From positions 186,001-250,000 of the forward strand of contig CAVVNN010000002.1 in the NCBI GenBank assembly GCA_963749605.1: a stretch of 64,000 bases of DNA, read 5' to 3'. Under the pieces are notes generated by a model. The model was not told where the DNA came from. It was given only the letters and a program-made list of their open reading frames with translations, and ran no database searches. The translations under genes were made by a program, and so were the position numbers. Shown here in pieces: positions 63,129 to 64,000 of this stretch. The number at the start of each line of letters is the position of its first letter. The first letter of the stretch is position 1. Origin of the DNA: CAVVNN01 sp963749605. GTDB taxonomy: Bacteria; Actinomycetota; Thermoleophilia; Solirubrobacterales; 70-9.

Positions 63129-64000
63129 ATGCGCACCGACGACATTTACTACGACAAGGACGCCGATCTCTCCAGGCTCGAGGGCAAGACCGTAGCCATC
63201 CTCGGCTACGGCTCACAGGGTCACGCCCACGCCCTCAACCTGAAGGACTCCGGCGCTGACGTCATCGTTGGCCTGCGCCCCGATTCCTCCAGCCGCGCCA
63301 AGGCCGAGGAGGCGGGGTTGGAGGTGCTCGACGTCGCCGAAGCCGCCAGCCGCGGCGATGTCGTGATGATCCTGCTCCCCGACGAGAAGCAGGCCGAGGT
63401 GTGGGAGGCCGAGATCGCCGACGGCATCGCCCCCGGCAACCTGCTGCTCTTCGCCCACGGCTTCGCCATCCACTTCGAGCAGATCGCGCCGCCCGCCGGA
63501 GTCGATGTCGGCATGGTCGCGCCCAAGGGCCCCGGCCACCTGGTCCGCCGCCAGTATGAGGAGGGCCACGGTGTGCCCTGCCTGATGGCGGTCCATCAGG
63601 ATGCCAGCGGCGAGGCCCACGACCTCGTCCTCGCCTATGCCGCCGGGATCGGGGGCGGACGCGCGGCGATCATCGAGACCAGCTTCAAGGACGAGTGCGA
63701 GACCGACCTCTTCGGCGAGCAGGCGGTTCTCTGCGGCGGCGCCTCCGAGCTGGTCCGCGCCGGCTTCGAGACCCTGGTCGAGGCCGGCTACGATCCGCGC
63801 CTCGCCTACTTCGAGTGCCTGCACGAGCTGAAGCTGATTGCCGACCTGATGTATGAGAAGGGCATCCAGGGGATGCGCTACTCGATCTCGAACACCGCCG
63901 AGTACGGCGACATGACCCGCGGCAAGCGGGTGGTTGGCGAGGAGTCCCGCGCGGCGATGAAGCAGATCCTCGGCGAGATCCAGTCGGGCGAGTTCGCTCG
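63129..64000 (+). CDS. ilvC: Ketol-acid reductoisomerase, partial (runs off the window)
   Basis: 290 codons visible. Converts acetolactate from IlvBN to dihydroxyisovalerate. N-terminal NADP motif VAILGYGSQGHAHALNLKDSG, then MVAPKGPGHLVRRQYEEG and the metal-binding C-terminal domain beginning ETDLFGEQAVLCGG, with ECLHELKLIADLMYEKG. No stop occurs before the window ends; the usual length is about 330-340 residues. Confidence 0.95.
   Translation, partial: MRTDDIYYDKDADLSRLEGKTVAILGYGSQGHAHALNLKDSGADVIVGLRPDSSSRAKAEEAGLEVLDVAEAASRGDVVMILLPDEKQAEVWEAEIADGIAPGNLLLFAHGFAIHFEQIAPPAGVDVGMVAPKGPGHLVRRQYEEGHGVPCLMAVHQDASGEAHDLVLAYAAGIGGGRAAIIETSFKDECETDLFGEQAVLCGGASELVRAGFETLVEAGYDPRLAYFECLHELKLIADLMYEKGIQGMRYSISNTAEYGDMTRGKRVVGEESRAAMKQILGEIQSGEFA

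Overview
This window is GC-rich, densely coded bacterial chromosome. I read it as Actinomycetota, most likely class Thermoleophilia (Solirubrobacterales-like). The signs are a WhiG/FliA-type sigma factor, an EF-G2-type EF-G paralogue, a GatCAB amidotransferase beside GluRS, a menaquinone pathway, an Rpf-like lysozyme-fold exoprotein, an IF-3 with an acidic Ala/Glu repeat tail, and very tight gene packing. At least 13 genes carry a TAnnnT hexamer ending only 6-10 nt before the start codon, which is the leaderless-mRNA pattern. The order-level placement is inference.

Layout. 0-4 kb: sigma factor, EF-G-like GTPase, and an RNase HI fused to a VOC-fold domain. 4-7.5 kb: tRNA-Gly(GCC), tRNA-Cys(GCA) and tRNA-Val(GAC), separated by a Baeyer-Villiger-type monooxygenase gene and zwf. 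7.5-9.4 kb: a large polytopic membrane protein containing two palindromic elements. 9.4-18.3 kb: translation genes thrS, infC, rpmI, rplT, a TrmH-family methyltransferase, pheS and pheT, with a convergent wecB-like epimerase. 18.2-24.7 kb: argC-J-B-D-G with three small coiled-coil or membrane proteins inserted. 24.8-33.5 kb: Rpf-like protein, dnaE, a Cys-rich protein, an acyl-CoA dehydrogenase, nfo and gltX. 33.5-37.4 kb: an HDOD-LuxR regulator, a response regulator, then rrf2-cysK-cysE. 37.5-43.6 kb: uvrD/pcrA, folD, membrane proteins and a GMC oxidoreductase. 43.6-48.4 kb: gatCAB, ndh and a zinc-ribbon membrane protein. 48.4-53.5 kb: a GT2 and two tandem GT-C glycosyltransferases, then a UDP-sulfoquinovose synthase-like gene. 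53.5-64 kb: ilvB-ilvN, a complete menF/menD-C-A-B/menE block, and the start of ilvC, which runs off the window.

Sequence quality matters here. Six genes between 4.2 and 15.4 kb (the monooxygenase, thrS, infC, wecB, trmH-like, pheS) are broken by about 18 single-base indels, mostly +1. Three more genes further on (22.5, 41.8 and 51.5 kb) have one each. Most of the genes hit are normally essential and single copy, and each repairs to an exact codon multiple when the indels are undone. I treat these as consensus errors and annotate them as full-length CDS with the sites listed.

The most novel signal is a palindromic element of about 70-85 nt present twice (8367-8438 and 51634-51717). Both copies lie inside the reading frames of polytopic membrane proteins, in opposite orientation relative to the host gene. 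The stems are perfectly paired and the differences between copies are compensatory. A tandem paralogue (49441-50796) lacks the second insertion, so its junction can be seen as about 30 extra in-frame residues.
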